In this document: in pieces, positions 12,950 to 13,309 of the stretch
Layout: each line of letters opens with the position of its first letter
How positions within the stretch are numbered: the first letter of the stretch is position 1
Assembly: GCA_937868025.1 (NCBI GenBank)
Contig: CALMLJ010000450.1
Coordinates: forward strand, 1 to 13,309
DNA from: an uncultured Acidimicrobiaceae bacterium
GTDB lineage: Bacteria > Actinomycetota > Acidimicrobiia > Acidimicrobiales > Microtrichaceae
Direction: 5' to 3'
Length of the DNA stretch: 13,309 nt
The notes under the pieces: model-generated
Databases searched by the model: none
What the model was told of the DNA's origin: nothing
What the model saw: only the letters and a program-made list of their open reading frames with translations
Translations under genes and position numbers: made by a program

Positions 12950-13309
12950 ATGCCCGGTTCCGTTCCTCCCGTCCGCGACGAGCGCGACGGCCTCCTCGCC
13001 TTCCTCGCCCAGCAGCGCTCGACGCTGAAGTTGGCCGCCTACGGCTTGACCGACGAGCAGGCGCGAGCCGTGCCGACCTCCAGTCCGCTCAGCGTCGGCG
13101 GCCTCATCAAGCACGTCGCCGACACCGAGTCGGGATGGATCGACCTCGTGTTGCAGCTCCCGGCCCCCGGCAACGATCTCGCCGCCGAGGGCGGGGGTGA
13201 CGGCGCCGACCACTACCTCGAGAACTTCCGGATGCGTTCCGACGAGACGCTCGTCGACGTGATCGCCGCCTATGACGCCGTGGCCGCCCGCACGACCGAG
13301 GTGATCGAC
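12950..13309 (+). CDS. DinB superfamily protein (DUF664-like), N-terminal 120 residues, cut by window edge
   Basis: The frame is open from ATG 12950 to the last base, giving 120 residues. It shows the four-helix DinB pattern: an opening helix (D-G-L-L-A-F-L-A-Q-Q-R-S-T-L), L-T-D-E-Q-A-R-x-V-P-T-S-S-P-L-S-V-G-G-L-I-K-H55-V-A-D-T-E-x-x-W, then another helix starting at about residue 97. The S-P-L-S/H-x-x-x-x-E-x-x-W signature is that of the actinobacterial DUF664 group, relatives of mycothiol-dependent enzymes. His55 would be the first of the three His metal ligands; the other two lie beyond the edge. Substrate unknown. AAAGGTG, 6 bases ahead of the ATG, is the ribosome site. The gene is divergent from the HD-domain gene across a 143-bp gap. 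Confidence 0.85.
   Translation, partial: MPGSVPPVRDERDGLLAFLAQQRSTLKLAAYGLTDEQARAVPTSSPLSVGGLIKHVADTESGWIDLVLQLPAPGNDLAAEGGGDGADHYLENFRMRSDETLVDVIAAYDAVAARTTEVID

Noticed and set aside
1..13309. tRNA, rRNA, insertion sequence or prophage genes
   Set aside because: No cloverleaf, rRNA blocks, transposase, integrase or target-site duplications were seen; gene composition is uniform.

Overview
The window is a compact, very GC-rich stretch (G/C at nearly every third codon position) of the kind found in Actinobacteria. The gene mix (DUF1775/YcnI plus CopC-CopD, a PIN-PhoH ATPase, DinB-like proteins, short Thr-rich lipoprotein linkers) and the abundance of leaderless-type promoters suggest an actinobacterium, possibly Acidimicrobiia. 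This is an inference from style, not a phylogenetic placement. I see 13 genes: 12 complete and one (DinB-like) cut by the right edge. There are no RNA genes, insertion sequences, CRISPR arrays, integrases or other signs of recent transfer. The region looks like ordinary chromosome.

Layout. 1-324 (-) is a small heptad-repeat coiled-coil protein, divergent from a dienelactone-hydrolase-like gene (421-1245, +). That gene is translationally joined to a lipoprotein gene (1245-2267), which is followed by its diverged paralog (2297-3340). The paralog runs convergently into a SnoaL/NTF2-like gene (3330-3782, -), with the two 3' ends overlapping. A long perfect hairpin (3798-3847) separates it from a minus-strand pair: a nitrilase-superfamily amidohydrolase (5071-5856) and an overlapping monomeric-sarcosine-oxidase-like flavoenzyme (3882-5081). 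Divergent from this pair is a PIN-PhoH ATPase (6018-7355, +).

Next is a copper-handling pair: a YcnI/DUF1775 protein (7505-8275) and a CopC-CopD fusion that carries an extra Met-rich segment and a C-terminal extracytoplasmic beta domain (8299-10083). Convergent to it is a HAD phosphatase (10144-10827, -). Divergent from that is an unrecognised 425-residue protein (10911-12188, +), facing an HD-domain protein (12204-12806, -). A DinB-like gene (12950 to the edge, +) closes the window.

Regulation. Nine of the 13 start codons lie 6-7 bases downstream of an actinobacterial -10-like hexamer (TANNNT, or CAGACT in three genes). This is the geometry of leaderless transcripts, and it is also what I used to choose several starts. 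Four genes (PhoH, YcnI, HD, DinB) instead have a recognisable Shine-Dalgarno sequence. The best functional groupings are the nitrilase/flavin-oxidase pair (probably catabolism of an N-substituted amino acid or amide, substrate unknown), the YcnI/CopCD pair (periplasmic copper binding and membrane transfer), and the twin lipoproteins (cell surface, function unknown).
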